A stretch of 64,000 bases of DNA from Notospermus geniculatus. Taxonomy: Eukaryota > Nemertea > Pilidiophora > Heteronemertea > Lineidae. Shown piece by piece: positions 34,501 through 49,500 of the stretch. A program made the translations under genes and the position numbers. Under the pieces are notes generated by a model. The model had not been told where the DNA came from and searched no databases. It saw only the letters and a program-made list of their open reading frames with translations. The DNA lies in the NCBI GenBank assembly GCA_002633025.1, contig NMRB01000022.1, positions 384,892-448,891 of the forward strand. The letters run 5' to 3'. Position 1 is the stretch's first letter; each line of letters starts with the position of its first letter.

Positions 34501-37500
34501 TCTGTTGTTTAGGTTATTGGCCATATTGAACAATAACAAAATGTTGGATTTGAAATTGACATCATTATCACGTGACCGCACTTAATTTAAACAATTACCA
34601 AAATCATCATGGCGGTCTCTTTGTTGACAACTTCAGAACTGAAGGATGAAGAATTCCCAAAGGAAACCATTGTTCTTGTGTTAGTTTGATTACAATATTT
34701 GCTTTTAGACTAATTCATATCACTACTTTCTGTTCCTCAGAAATGGGTAAGCGAACTTTTCCTTCAAATTCAATTCCTTAATTCAACATTGGAACTTTCC
34801 TTTTTACACCTTTTCCCCATGCCCCACCCATTCCAAATTGAAGTTCAGGCTGTGAAATTCCAGGATATGTTACTTGAGGACAATTTCACTGTGCAGATGG
34901 CATTGGAGGACCTCAGCGTGTGATCATGTGATCTTGAGCATCATACTTTCAAAATTCAATGATGATGATAAAGGTTATTTTGGGCCGTGATCCAATGGGG
35001 ATACAGGTATTCTTGTCAGAACAATGTTCTTCTGCTTGCAATAATACAACAAGATACAACATTGTTATTTCAAAAACATGTCCTTTGCAAATCTATTGTT
35101 ATATTGCACAGCTGTGGTCATTGGGAATGCCTGCTTCATCAATTCCTGCTATTGCTGCAGAGCTACAGTGCTACAATCCTGATCACCATTACATGTCTTG
35201 CGCAGCCAATCATACCCTAATTAGTGCAAATCAACAGTGTGTATAGGGATGCACACACTGCACCATTTGGAAAAATCCTTGTCATATTTCAAACTATAGA
35301 CGATTCTCGAATTCGCAGATCTGCGCACTTCTGCCGAAATCGCAACCACAACCTCGATCTGAAACCAGCTTATGTGACGCAATCCATGATTCAGCGATGG
35401 CCGACTCTGATGCAACGTCATCGAAGTCACTGTCTTGGGGTTGTCTGTGTCACGTCATTCATTTTCAGACCAAGGTTGTGTTTGCAATTTCGGCGGAAGT
35501 GCGCAGGCCAGATCTTTCTTGTTCACGTCAATTTGGGATTGTCTATCGGAAGCATCAAATTCAAAAGCATGCATCAGTCACAATCACACTGTCACTGGCA
35601 GACATCTTCCATCTTGAAATTTGTTGATTGGTGTGTGACAGAATATCACTTTTGGGAGAAGGAATGCTTCCAGTGCCATGTCCCAGAGTCATACTCTTCT
35701 CGTTTGTGCTACGTTTTATGTAAAGTTTCCCCTGCCCCCTCCCCTGCCCATCAATTTGCAGGACTTTGTACAAAAGTTGCATTGAGATTTGAGTTAATAT
35801 TTCTGCTTCCATTACAACTTATTAAACTCTGTTTTGTGGCTCCCGGTGTTATTACCTGGTAAGCCAGGATTTTTCACTGTTTGTGCTTCCACAGCAATTG
35901 AGGTTTGGCTTGGCGAAGATGGTGTGTGGAGTGAAACATCTAATTAGTACTTTTGAGCAAGTGCAGGGTCGCAGGTGATGTTAAGCCACCCACCCTTTGC
36001 CAAACCTAATACCTCAACTAGACACGGTCTTACATGTATATTGGCATTCCATGTTATAGAAAACACTGCGTCAATCCGGTTCAATTTAGATTCGGAGCAT
36101 ACTGGCAATGAATGCTCTCTGGGTTTGAGACCCAGTCTTATTGAGCAACCGGGCGACCCAGACATCCTGTAATGGAATCAGAATAAACTTGGACGCAGAT
36201 ACTTTGACTGTGGATGAAGTGCATTGTGTCATCTTACATGTAGCATTGCATGCAGTTGTAAGAAGGATGCATGAGATGTTCAGTTGGTTTAGAAATAACT
36301 AGTGCTGTTTGACATCTGCATGATGATGTAATGTTAGGTCACTTTGAATCAAATGTAGTTGAATCTAACTACCGGGGTAATGGTCTCATCCCATACATAA
36401 AGTACCATCTGAATTTTATGTCTTTTAAAAGATGGGACCAGTAACACTTTTTTCATTGGTCATATCATAAAGGAATCAACCATAAAGGTTCAACTTACAG
36501 TGGTGTGAATTAATATTCGAACAGAGGGAATTCAGCAAAATTTGTCACTTCGGTATTCCAATATCTATATCAAAAGTATTTGAAGTCAGTCCTAGATATG
36601 CACTCCTCTAGTCTGATATGTTTTCGCTGAATTCAGATGCTGGATATCATGAGAGTGGTGAAAATATCGAAATTTGACATATTGGAAAATATCAAAGACA
36701 TCAAACTTGAATCTCAGTTGTATGAATATCAACTTCTGTTTCCAAACGCTGTCAGGAAATAACCCCACTCAACATGTTGTTGCAAGGGGAAAAAATTCCA
36801 CAAAATATCCAGACAAAATGGTGATAACAGCAAATCTCAAGAAATATGTCAAATTTCGATATTTTCACCATTCTCGTGATATGCAGTATCTGAATTCAGC
36901 GAAAACATATCAGATTAGAGGAGTGCATTCTAGGACTGACTTCAAATACTTTTGACAATAGATATTGGATACAGAAGCGGCAAATTTTGCCTTTAATGAA
37001 AAGCTGAATTCCCTCTGTTCGAATATTAAATTCACACCACTGTACAAATTTAGCATTTTATAAATGTGGACAGTATCCCTTTAAACCTCAACAGATTTGC
37101 ATTCTGACTCTTCCACATGACAGGCAAGACCCTTTTGCATGTTTTCTGCAAATTTTGTTGGATTCCGATAAGCTGATCTTATGATACAAAATGACTGAAT
37201 TAATGAGGACCCCACGAACGATGTGAGCGCAGGGTCATCTCTGTACATTTGAATAGGCTAACATACATTTGCACATTGAACACTAATTGTGCTGAAAATA
37301 CATGTAGCTCTGTTATCCTCAGAAATGGAATTCAAAGCATCAAGTTGACAGGTTCATGTACCCCTTCACCACAAAAAAAGTTGAAGCTTGTGCCCATTAT
37401 GTAAGGCCGAAATTCAGGCAGTGAGAGACATCTGGTGGCAGCACATGAAGTGTATCCCTCAGTAAGCTCATCGTTCGCAGTTAAACCTTTATGGTTGATT

Positions 37501-40500
37501 CCTTTATGGTCATATTCATAAATTCAGATTCAGTTGAATACATGTACCGGTATATTGGTAATACTAACAGGTAAAGCTGATATCCAAGACTAAGTTTACC
37601 GGTAGTCTGGGCTGAATATCTCATGCTACTCTTATGCCCAATATGGGCTTTTATCCCACTTCTTACAGCCTTATAACTGGATCAAAAGATTATCCTCTTC
37701 CTGGCTGGGAATTTCATTATATTTCAAAAATACTACTGGCTTGCTCAAGTTTGTTGAGTACAGTTGAGTAAGAGCAAGAACTAACAGCCTGACCAGTTCA
37801 CACCAATCCATCATATTCTTTTGATGCATCATTGATGTCCACTTATGTCTCCAACACTGAAAAATTCCATAAAGTTTAGTTTAATGAACCAATGACCACC
37901 ACTGATAAAGGAAATGTCTCATTTAAGTGCTGTTGACACACTCTCTAATGGAATGCATGTTCTTTTTTCTTATCAGAATTCATTGAATGTAAGCCATTTG
38001 ATATCACTCACCAACACTAGTAAATATCCAATCACAGGTTGTTGCCTAGTTGCTTAGTAACTGTAAACAAATGGCATTTTTAAAGCATTACATGAATATT
38101 TTTTCTACTCTATTAATCTGTTTCTTATTTTTATTTGGAAAGACAAACCAGCTTACCGGTAATTACTCTGCTGAACTTTTATGGGCTCTCTGCTCAGTGA
38201 TGTTCTTTGTATTGTATTTTTATCGTCATAGCTTTTTAAAATTAAAACACCATGCATCAAACGATAAACACTGCATAAAAGCTCATTTGATTAAAATATT
38301 CTTTTTACAGGCAATGAAATGTTATTTTTCTCTCCTTTTTAGCCGAGACCTCCATCTGCTCCAAAACCATCCAAAGAACTGCAGGATATCTTAGAGAAGT
38401 TGGGTAAACTATGCAACAGGCATGATGTTCTGGAAGAAAGAGTTGACAGGATTGAGGTATGTTCCTGACACCATGCAATACCGGTAGTTCAGTCCCATCA
38501 AAAATCTATAGGGCTAGCTTGTATCTTTTTCCCATTGATCTTATCTTAGTGTTTAATGTAAAAATGGTTTAATCCCAGTGTCATTGTCTGCTTCTCATTA
38601 TTGATGGTAGTCATGGACAACTCCAGCTCAAAAAATGCACTTTTGCATCGATAAATAATGCTATTTGCCAATGCTATGAAATGCATTGATGTGGTTATTG
38701 TCAATAAATAATAAATGATGCTGGACTTTTTTTGTATTTTTCAATTTTTCACTATTTCAGGAGGAACTCAAGAACAAAGCAGACAAATCTGATATTGAAG
38801 GTTTGGGTGGTACCGGTAAGTAGATTCATCGATAAGACCAGGGCAAGAGATTGAGGTTACATCAATACCTGTGTCCACTTCAGTAGCTTTCTACTACCGG
38901 TAATGCATCATTCGGAAACCTTTGGTTGGTGCTATTGAATGTTGCATTTGATTGCTATCAAATGAACAGCTTGCAGTTTTGTTCAGAAGAGTGGGAAAAA
39001 AAGTGATTAATTCAAAAGCACAGGAAGTTGAATCCACGAATGTGATAAATTGAAAAAAATGCTCATTCTGTCACAGGGGTGCCAGATGACCTGCTTGCTC
39101 AACTGGACAAGTTCAGGGAGGAGCTTGATGCTCTTATGCGAGCACGTGATAGGGTGAGTCTATACTTCATACTTATAATTTATTCCTTCTTCAGTTCTAA
39201 CTTCTATCGCAAGAGTTTTCCTTTTGGATCATACAATACATTGTAGCCTGAACAGGAGCAAAGTAAATTTCCCGAAACCCAAAGTATTTCACTCGATAAG
39301 TCTAATTCTGTAAATATCAAATTTTGATATGGAAATTTGCTTTGCTGGCTCAAGATTGTATTGTATGTAGATCCTTTAGCAGTTATTTGCCTCACTAACC
39401 TCTTTTAAATTGAGCAAATTACTAATGTTGATTTTAAATCTATGGCACACCCCAGCCATTGGTGGTCGGGGCTACCGCCTTGTTCCTTAATCAGCTTAAC
39501 AATTTTTACCAAGAAATTGCTACTAACTTTACACTTGGCATGATCGCATTAGATGCTCCTTTATTTGCAAGCTTGACTTTTTTCCTGTTGCACCTTACTC
39601 CTTGCTTTGCCTCTCAACACTGTCATTAGGTTGATCATCCTCCCACACCTGAATTTTCTGCACCAACCCAAGCACCAACACCACCCCAAGGACCAGCACC
39701 AATTCGAGCACCAGCAACAACCCGTGCACCTGCACCTGCACCTGCACCAGCACCAACCCGAACACCAAACGGAGCATCAGCCCCAAACGGAGCATCAGGA
39801 AAAACCCGTGCATCTTCACCAAGCCAAGCACCAGTGCCAACCCGAGCACCAAATGGAGCACCAGCACTAAACGGAGCACCAGCACCAAACGGAGCACCAG
39901 CAACAACCCGTGTACCTTCACCAATCCAAGCAACAACGCCAACCCAAGCACCAGCACCGACCCAAGCACCTGCACCAATATCCTCGTTGCGGAGACGCTC
40001 CTCTCTCTCCACAGACATTGACAAACAAATCTTAAATTCACTCAAAGATCGCATCAACCGGCTCGAGGATAATTCTGGCATTTTCAACACTGTTCAAAAA
40101 CGGATGGAAGGATTAGAAGACCAGCTGCAACTGATGCAATCTGTAATTGACAGCATGAGTAGCATGGAGAAGGGATTCAGTGATATAAGCCTGCTGAGCA
40201 TGGAGACAACCCGTCCTGAGAGTCAGTTGACTTCTGGCTTGGGCGGTGAAATGAGTGAGGATGATAAATTCCCATCTGCGCACGCCATTCCATCTGGACC
40301 AGTGGTCCCATCTGTGACAGCTGATCAAGTTGTACCATCTGTACCACTGGTCTCATCAGTGACGACAGCTCCATCTGCAACTGCTGCTCCATCTGAACCA
40401 GTGGTCCCATCTGTGACAGCTGATCAAGTTGTACCATCTGTGCCAGTGGTCCCATCAGTGACAACAGCTCCATCTGCACCTAATGCTCCTTCTGCAGTTG

Positions 40501-43500
40501 CTGCTCCATCTGTACCTGCCACCACACCTGCACCTGCTGCTCCATCTGTGCCTGGGGTCCCATCTGCAACTGCTGCTCAATCTGTACCAGTGGTCCCATC
40601 TGTGACAGCTGCTCAAGTTGCTCCATCTGTACCAGTGGTCCCATCAGTGACAATGGCTCCATCTGCACCTGCTGCTCCATCTGTACCAACAGTCCCATCT
40701 GTGACATCTGCTCCATCTGTACCAGGGGTCCCATCTGTGACGGCTGTTCCAACTCTACCAGCAGTTTCATCTGTGACGGCTGCTCCATCTACACCTGCTG
40801 CTCTATCTGTACCAGCAATCCCGCCATCTGTGACAGCTGCTCATGTCTCAAAGATTGAATTTGTCATGGCCCGGGAGGCTGCTGAAATGAAGCACTTGGC
40901 AAAGAGGGTGAAATCTATGGGTCAAGATATGAACAGTCAATTAATGCAACTGAAGAACAAGATTCAGACAATGGAGCGGGAATTGCTTGAATTGGCCGCG
41001 AAGGTATCACTTGGAATTCTCACTGCAGAAGAATCTGGATTCAGTGATGTGGTCAGTATATGCACTATTTCCAGGCCTTGACACAATGGAAAATGTATGC
41101 CATCAAGATACATGTGTAGGCCTAATGCACACTCACTCCCACACAAATGCAAACATCTCAGCATGCTATTTCACTCCTTCAAAATCAAAGTTGAACAAAA
41201 ACTTGAGATATATACAATGGAACCTCAGGTGAGCATACACCCTCTCTTTTGATGATGGCAAAGTTCTGTGTGCGGTTTCAGTTTAATAACATGTAGATAC
41301 CTGTTGGCGAATTTGCTTCTTGAGTGATGTCGTACAGAGATGTCGTCGGAGAGGGAGAGAGGTTCCACTGTTCTTCATGATTTCTTCCTGTATGTATATT
41401 CCATACCTCAACTTGTATCATAGGTATCCTTTGCATTCATTCTTGTCACTTTTATGACGGTAGGTATGTATCACTTTCATTTCCTATCACGCATTATTAT
41501 AACCTCTTTTTGGTTTCCAATCAATCACTGATCACATGGAGCTTCGGTTAACAGGATTCAATATATATTGACTTGTATTTCAGGATTTAAAAGAAAGAGA
41601 AAAGGTAACTGTGTGTCCATAAAGCTGTGATCTGTGTGATTCACTCGCTAAAGTGTTCACCACGTTGTTGAATACCTATACAGTACCTGTATACCCAGCC
41701 AGGCATTCCCACTTTATTTTGGCTGATGTCGTTTTAAAACTAACTGACCGAGAAGTCTGTGGCATTATGCCATCGGTCATTAATAGGGTGTTGTCAATGC
41801 CTGTGTATACAACACAAAGTCTAAGTCCCTTGAATGATATGCCTATGCACATCACGGTGAAGGGTGTCAGGGAATTTTGGTTTTGGTTGTTTTCCACAAG
41901 AGTTGAATGTCTGCCTGTCACATTATTTGCATTGGGTTCGATGCAAATGGCAAAATTATGCACCGTGGTATAGTGAGTTGAGACATTTTCCCATAATCAG
42001 GAAAATTACTTTACCAATTTCATGCCTATTTAATGACTTCCAAAAAAAACATGTTCTTGACATTACATGATGACTTCACTTGTAATCGATCCATTTGTTG
42101 ATCCTGTACATATCATAGCAACCTTTGCATGTTCTTCCTTTGAAAATGACCCATTAGTACATTTTGCATGTTCTTCCTTTGAAAATGACCCATTAGTACA
42201 TATGGCAGTTTGATAATGGAAACTCGCATTCGACCACTTCAGCATTAATCATGTTGCAGCATGGAAAAGTTCAATATTGGTAATGAATACGAAATCTTGT
42301 AAAATAGGTGTACTTTAATTGCTAAGGTGGAGTTGATTTACAGTGCATGATGTACTGGCCGAGTCTTGATGCTAAATATCATCTAGGTGTGGCGGTCTAG
42401 GAAAACCCGTCAGATGTCGCTGAATGATCAACGAGGGCTGTCAGATTGCCTGTGCATTGATCTGCTCCTGTTTACCCTGAGTACATTTCAGCTATTGAAA
42501 TGTGCGGGTTACCAAGGCCATTAACACTTCCCTCAAATGCGACATCCGACGGGTTTTCCTAGACCGCCTCACATCTGACAGCCCTTGTTGATCATTCAGT
42601 GACTTCCGACAGGTTTTCCTAGACTGCCACACATATTATTTCCTGATTCAAACACCGAAATGTGATGTCTGTCAGAAAATTCAGCCACGTATTCACCACA
42701 CTCCTCCAACACTCAACAGTTTAATAGGGGACAATGAATATTATATGGCCTTAAATCCAATGAATTTAAAAAGGTGGTTTTGTACGCCTGCATGTTTTGA
42801 GTTTTATTGATTGATATGTAATACATTAACCAATCAGTGATGATCCCTTGGGTGAGCACTACTTTCTGCCTTGGTTACCAGCAAGAAAAACAAAGCATTT
42901 CATCAGAGCAGTATTGTTAAAGCTTTCATTTCGAACAATACACCTTCTGAACAGAGGGCTGCGGCCATCCGTTATAGTACATGGTCAATGATCTGACTGA
43001 TGCTTGACCAATGCCGGCTGTGTATTGCATTGCACCATGATGCAATAAAGTTCCAGTATTTTAAGAGTTGCCTCCTCACCCTATGTATCTCATATTCTTC
43101 CTAATACATTGAAGAATACCTTCACCTTCAGGTAGAAACGACATCTGAACCTGTAAGAATTGAACCTTTCGTTCGGAGGTTGTAATCAGTAGCCATGTCC
43201 TGTATGTTTATTGTACTATTTTATTGTGTGTCATGTCGTCTTTCATTTGTCCATTTCTGTTGTTTTCACGTGTTCAGTGGTGTCCTGTAGATTAGGCTGA
43301 GTTATCGTCCACTGTAAGAATTGAATTCCTGTTCTTGAAAGCATCTTATTGGTTTGTACTAGGCCACGTCTGTGTGATGCTTTACGTTTTTGTTCAGTGT
43401 GTGTTGGGGATTATGTATCTTGTTTCGGATGGTGTTTTTTCCTGTTACTGTGAAACCTTCTCAGTGGATCAGTGCGCCATGCGTGAGGTGCTGTCGTTTC

Positions 43501-46500
43501 TAATGAGGAACCGGCGAAACAAATCCGTGACGTGGCGCCGACGAACAACTCAGTTAAAACTATGACGTCGAAAGTCAATGAAGTTTTGAACATCGCAGCA
43601 CATGCACTTGTGTGAAAACTGAGTTGTTCCCCGGCGCCTCCTTTGGGCACGCCGGTTCCCCATTGAAAACTCAAACTAAACAGACTGAGTTTCCGTGTGC
43701 ATATCCTCGTATAGACGATTCTCGAATTCACAGATCTGCACACTTCCGCCGAAATCTCAACCAGAACCCCGATCTGAAACTGGCTGACGTGACGCCATCC
43801 ATGATTCAGCAATGGTCGAGTTCGATGTCACTGTCATGGGGTTGTCTGCGTTATGTCATTCAGTTTCAGACTGAAGTTGTGGTTGAGATTTCGACGGAAG
43901 TGCGCAGATCGTTGTCGTTTACGTCAATTTGAGAACAGTCTATTGAGTTTGATTTTCATTGGCTCATGGCGAACTCTGTTCTTCATATGCACATGAAATG
44001 ACATGTGACATGATATGAGCTGTGCTCGGCATATGCATCAAAAGGGTTAATCATGTATTGGTAACATTCTCGTGTATGCTTATCGCATGCTTTTGAGGAG
44101 AAATTCCTTATTTTCAACTTTATACATTTCTTTCCAGGACACAGATGCCCTGAGTCGTGCCCATCGTGCTATATCAAATCTCCAGACAGAGATTGAGAAA
44201 CTCAAAGCAACTACCGAATACCTCTGCGAGGAGAACAACAACAAAACCAAGCAGATTGAGGTAAATGTCACCCTCCACCACAAAACCAGTCGGAAGTCGC
44301 TCTTCGGTTGGCAGGTTTGGACCGAATTATCTGTCAATTTGAGTACTGTCTGTCTATTGTCAAGTCGAAGTGATTCTATTTTGTTCTTTATCTCCTGGTG
44401 TCATCTCAGTACGTTTTGGGCTAATTTTCCGTGCGACTTATGGCTGGTGTTGTTGTGAAGAGTCACAAATGTCACATGAGGGCTGGGTGTTCGTATCTCT
44501 ATAAAGTCTCTATAACCAGCACTTGTTTGTGGAAGGTTAAATATGTCCTTTAATTATGGTTACCTCTGTATAAATATTTCAGGATCTTGTTGAAACAACC
44601 AATAACTTGGAGGAGAAGAAAGCAGACAAAGATTATGTGGATGTCCTTCTTGATTTGGTAAGTCCTGCCAAATTAGACAACTTAATTTGCCAAATTATGA
44701 TCTTGCACCTTTCTTACTCTTTTCATCAGTAAATTCCATTTAAAGGGTTTCAGAGTATATAGGACTGTTGTTGTTCCTTCTGCTTACAGAAAGCTGACAA
44801 GTCTGCTTTGGATAAGAAGGTGAACCACAGTTTGTTTGACAACACTGTGGAAGAATTGAACAAAATGTTAGAAGACTTGCTCAGGAAGATGGAAGGCGGT
44901 GTAAGTAGTAGAAAAAGAACGAACATTCACTGGAGTACTAGCAGTATATCTGAACTATGGAAAGACTAAGGGAGCATTTTATTTTTGATGTAGAACGATT
45001 TTGACCACAAGTTGTAGACTTTGCTTGCCTGTTCTTTCAGGATGCTGAATGGAGGAAAGCAATTGAGGAGCTCACCAATGAGCTTGACAACAAGATAGAC
45101 AGGTTGGAACTTGATGCATTGAAAGACTATGTGGAGAGTCGCCTCAAGGCCCTGTTAGCCAAGATCAAGGCATCACAGGCAGGCATGTTTGATGAAGATG
45201 ATGCTGCTGGCTTCAGGAAGTAAGTATGAAACAGTTGCCTTGTCAACTTTTCTCTAAGTTGTGAGAATATCATAATCTCACTGAGGATTAGGAAGATGAA
45301 TGTAGAAATCTGATTCGTGTAGGTGCTCCTCTCTATTCATGCTCTACTCTCTTGGCTTAATTGAAGGACTAAGGTATTGCCACTTTTTCCCAACAGCTGG
45401 TGCCACTGTGCCACTCTCCAACCCAGGGACTAACTACGTTGTCGACGAATTGGCCCGATTTACTACATACATTTTGTAATGCATTTAGTTCGTCTTACTG
45501 CCGCTAGGCGGCTCCCTCTACGTCGGCAGTCAAATAGGATGTTGTGACGAAAGATTTAATTTCTTGTCATCTCCCTCTTCTTCAGACAAATGGTCCAGAA
45601 ATTCCATTGTATATCGTGTGATCGGCCAGTAGATCTGTTGCCTCAGGGGTGAGTATATTAGTCTTGCGAGATCAAACCAGTCACTCACCTGACGTTACTT
45701 CATATTTCTCGCGAATCCAACAGAGTCTAATCACTTTATTGTCATTTCTATTCATATTTTTATCCTCCCTCATGACATGTCAATCCTTTTCATAGAAGTA
45801 CACGTAGTCTGGCCATTCGTTTCACAAGCTCCCACTGGAAAGAGTCCATGTCATGTTTAACAACAGAATAACCAACGTTCCTGCATGTTTCAGCCCCGTT
45901 GCATCCCTTCCTGGTCAGCAAGGCCTGCCGGGCACAAGGTCAGCTCGACCATACACTACCTTTGAACTAGAGCAGATCAGGCAGCAAGCCAAACTGTAAG
46001 TTCCCTCAGTTTGTAAGATACATCTAGTGGTATTAGCTGTAGTGTTAGATGTGAGCAATTGTCGTGCATTTCGATTGCTGTTGATGTTGTTGCCACATGG
46101 TTCTCCATTTGGTCTGCACTGAGGTGATGCCTTACTAAGGGATTAAAGAGGAAGACTTATTTATTTATATTCATTGCAAAATCCTTTTTGGCTCATGGCT
46201 GTAGCAATCTCTATTAACAACCATTTCCATTGCCTACTGCCCTATGGTTCTCATTCTATTCCTCCCATAGCTAGTGCTTTTAATGTAATTAGCAACAATT
46301 TAATGCATTGTTGGCACCATTCATGATTCATGACAAAAATTATTTGGCCAGCATATTAATGTTTTGACTCTGATGTTAGAATCAGAGATGGGAGGGCATA
46401 TCCCAATCCACACAGGCCACCACACCATGAGTGGATAAATAGGGGGCAGCGTGGACTACATGTGATGTCTAAGACCAACATAAGGTTTGATACCTACAGA

Positions 46501-49500
46501 GTTGAATGGCGCACAGTCAACCTCACATACATGAAGTAATAAAACTAAAAAATCTCTAGTTCATGTTCAATTGAAGTCCAGATTCCCGTTATTTATCCTG
46601 TCTGTAAGTCACAACTTGTAACACCATTATCCATTTGTCAAAGTACTGTAAAGCAAGATAATTTCGCGGCTGGAAATCTCCGCGAATCAAGAATTATAGA
46701 CATATTTGTGGCAGGATATTTTCGCGTGTCCCTGCCATTTGTTCAGTTTTTTTCACGGACCATTGTGTGTGTTTACATTCGCTACAGGAAATTTTTGCGA
46801 CTTATACACTCTTGCGAAATTCGTGAAAATTTCCTGCAAGCGAAATTTTCCTGCTTTACAGTAGTATGATTGGTCAGGACGAATTTGAGTTACCGGTATG
46901 TGAGGTTGTCTGTATGACCCTGTTTTAATATTGTTTGTTGGCCATTCTGCCCTCTGATTCCAGTCGAGTTAACCCAAGCATCAATCACTGGCACACGGGC
47001 GGATCTGATTCTGGTCTGTGTGTTGCAATTTTTCCGGTAATGATAATGCAGAAATCCATTTTATATGATCGATTTTTCGGTCAGTAAGTTCGGGCCTGAT
47101 CCGTGTGGCAGTGATCAACGCTTTTGATGCAGTACTATAATGGTCAGTTCCTCTCTTATTTGCCAAACGAAGTTGGATGAGCTAAATACTCGGCTAGTTA
47201 TAATAATTATTATAATAATTTATTATATTAAAGTGCTAAATAATGAATAAGATAATTTTCAAAGCACGGCCTTACATGAATGGATATGCAAAATAAATAA
47301 AACATTTGATAAGATTGACCGTGTCAATTTACCGGCATGCTGGAATCAGAGGGTAACTCCTGTCTGATTTGTGATGTTTACCAAATCAGTTGTTAGCAGG
47401 ATGAGTTCTGTTCTCCCATTTGCTTTAAGTGCTGCAAGTTGCATGGGCAGTTCTCTTGATATCTGTTGCATGATCCTTTTTCTTGTTGTGCAAAATTTCG
47501 TTCACCTGCTGGAGAAATACACCCTGTCTAATATCCTTCTGTGTACAATTTGGTAGCCATGGCCATGTCAAACTTCTAACGAGGTAACAGATATTTACTA
47601 AAGACAGCACCTTCATAATTATGAGCATTCAAATTGTGCCTCCATCCCCACTCACTGCTGTTGTTTCATTTTAATTAGGCCATGCTTATTTTATTTGTTG
47701 GATTACGGACCCTCCTACCCTAAAAAATCAGAAAGTGAAAAAAAAATATTTTTCCCGCCCTTCCATTTTTGGCAGTCTTTTTTTCCTCGCCAACCCCAGC
47801 AAACAGTGCCGATCATAAAATCCAGTTGAAAAATTCTGCAATTCCGCAGATTTGCTAAAAACCGTCAGGTGTTTTACCACACACGCCCCATCCCATCGCT
47901 CCCAGCATGCCTTGTGCAGGAACGTGAACAAAAAGAGGGCTGACAGGGAAGATTTTTAGCCCGCTTGGCCGCAAGGCCCAGTAGGGCTTATGCTGTGGTT
48001 GGGGTCATTGAGTGGTGGTCTGTCGTGCGTCAAGACGTACGTACGTACGTACGTACGTACGTACGTACGTACGTAAACTTTGGTTTGTTAGCGCTCTAGC
48101 GCCTTTATTTTTTGACGAATCTTTTTGGCCTTTGCTGGGTGTATATATGGGCCTAAGATCTAGGTCGAGTTCGATTTTGAGCACGGTTGGACTGCTATTT
48201 TGGCCTCCAGGGGGCGTTTTGTGAAAAATTACAAAGGGCTATATTTTGATAATGGTTTGAGTTATCGTGTTGAAACTTTGTACACATGTACCTCAAGGTT
48301 ATAGCAACTTACAGATAGCATTTCGGTGAAATCTGATTCTTGACATTGCCACCAGGGGGCCAAAACCAAAATCACCTAAAGTGCCAATTCTCCCTAACTA
48401 CGAGACGGATCTTCATCAAATTTTTATCATGGGTATATCTAATGAGGATACATAACACTATACCCCAGTTTTTAATTTGACCTAATTTTCACGGTCACAG
48501 AGGTCAAAGTTTGTCTGAAGTTACGAAATTGGCACTTCTTGTAATGGTTTCAGCTATTCCTTTGAAACTTTGCACATATCTACCTCTAGGCTATAGCAAC
48601 TCACACACAAAATTTTGGCGAAATCTGGTTCTTGACTTTGCCACTAGGGGGCCAAAACTAAAAACGGATCTTCATCAACTTGTTATCCAATGATACTTTT
48701 ATATGGCAATTTGGCATGTTTGTACTTACGATTTGGCTTAAGTGGGATTGCTGATGATTCGTACAACTATGCTGTCAAGCCAAGCGGGCACAGTGCCATT
48801 GGCACTATTTTTACCTTTGAGTGATGGTGAAGCAGGCAGCGAATAACAAGGAAGACCTTTTTATTTTTTTTCTCCCTACCGTACTTGCATTCTAAGGTAA
48901 AAATCCGTAATCCAACAAATAAAATAAGCGTGGCCTTATGGTGATTTCACAGCATGCTTCAGATTCTTGCGAATAGATGCACCGATGCTTTTGTTTTCAC
49001 CTGCGTCCCTTAACACCATTTATGTTTATTTGAAGGAGTGTATCAATGATTTCAGTTTCATATTGTCAGTGTAGAATAATATTTGTTATTAATACCACAG
49101 TTTTCAGAAATCTTGTGGACCCTATGATTCTTTTCTTTTTTTATCTTTGTTTTTAATCATGCTTCACTGAGCTGTCATATTTTCAAAGGGCACAATTGTC
49201 TTTCATCACCTTTCATGATCTAATCTTTCTTCATCTTCTTTTCTTGATACTCTACCCATCTTCAGCAGCTAATATCTGCTTCTGCCATCGCAATATTTCT
49301 TTCCGTCTGCTCTCTCCTTCCCTCTAGAATGTGTATTCTTCCTTCTGACCATTCCTTCTGTCTTTCTTTCCATATTTCCTCTCACCCACTAACACCTCCA
49401 TACTACTCATCTGCTGATTGCACTTGCTTTGACCAATCAGGGGTAAATGTGGACAGAGTGGTATGAACTTTCAAAATGCCCTTGCCAAGCGTCAGATAGC

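Noticed and set aside
35224-35862. 212-codon plus-strand frame
   Set aside because: Its first half is the foldback MITE at 35295-35546, which also opens similar frames at 43.7 kb; no domain and no splice support.
39595-40090. Long minus-strand frames opposite the QRICH2-like repeat exon (Leu/Val/Gly-rich and MGPLVQMEQ-type)
   Set aside because: They are the antisense of regular codon repeats, which keeps all frames open; the sense strand has splice phases and family motifs.
48035-48074. Possible CRISPR-like or regulatory array at the ACGT run
   Set aside because: It is a plain 4-base microsatellite inside a transposable element.
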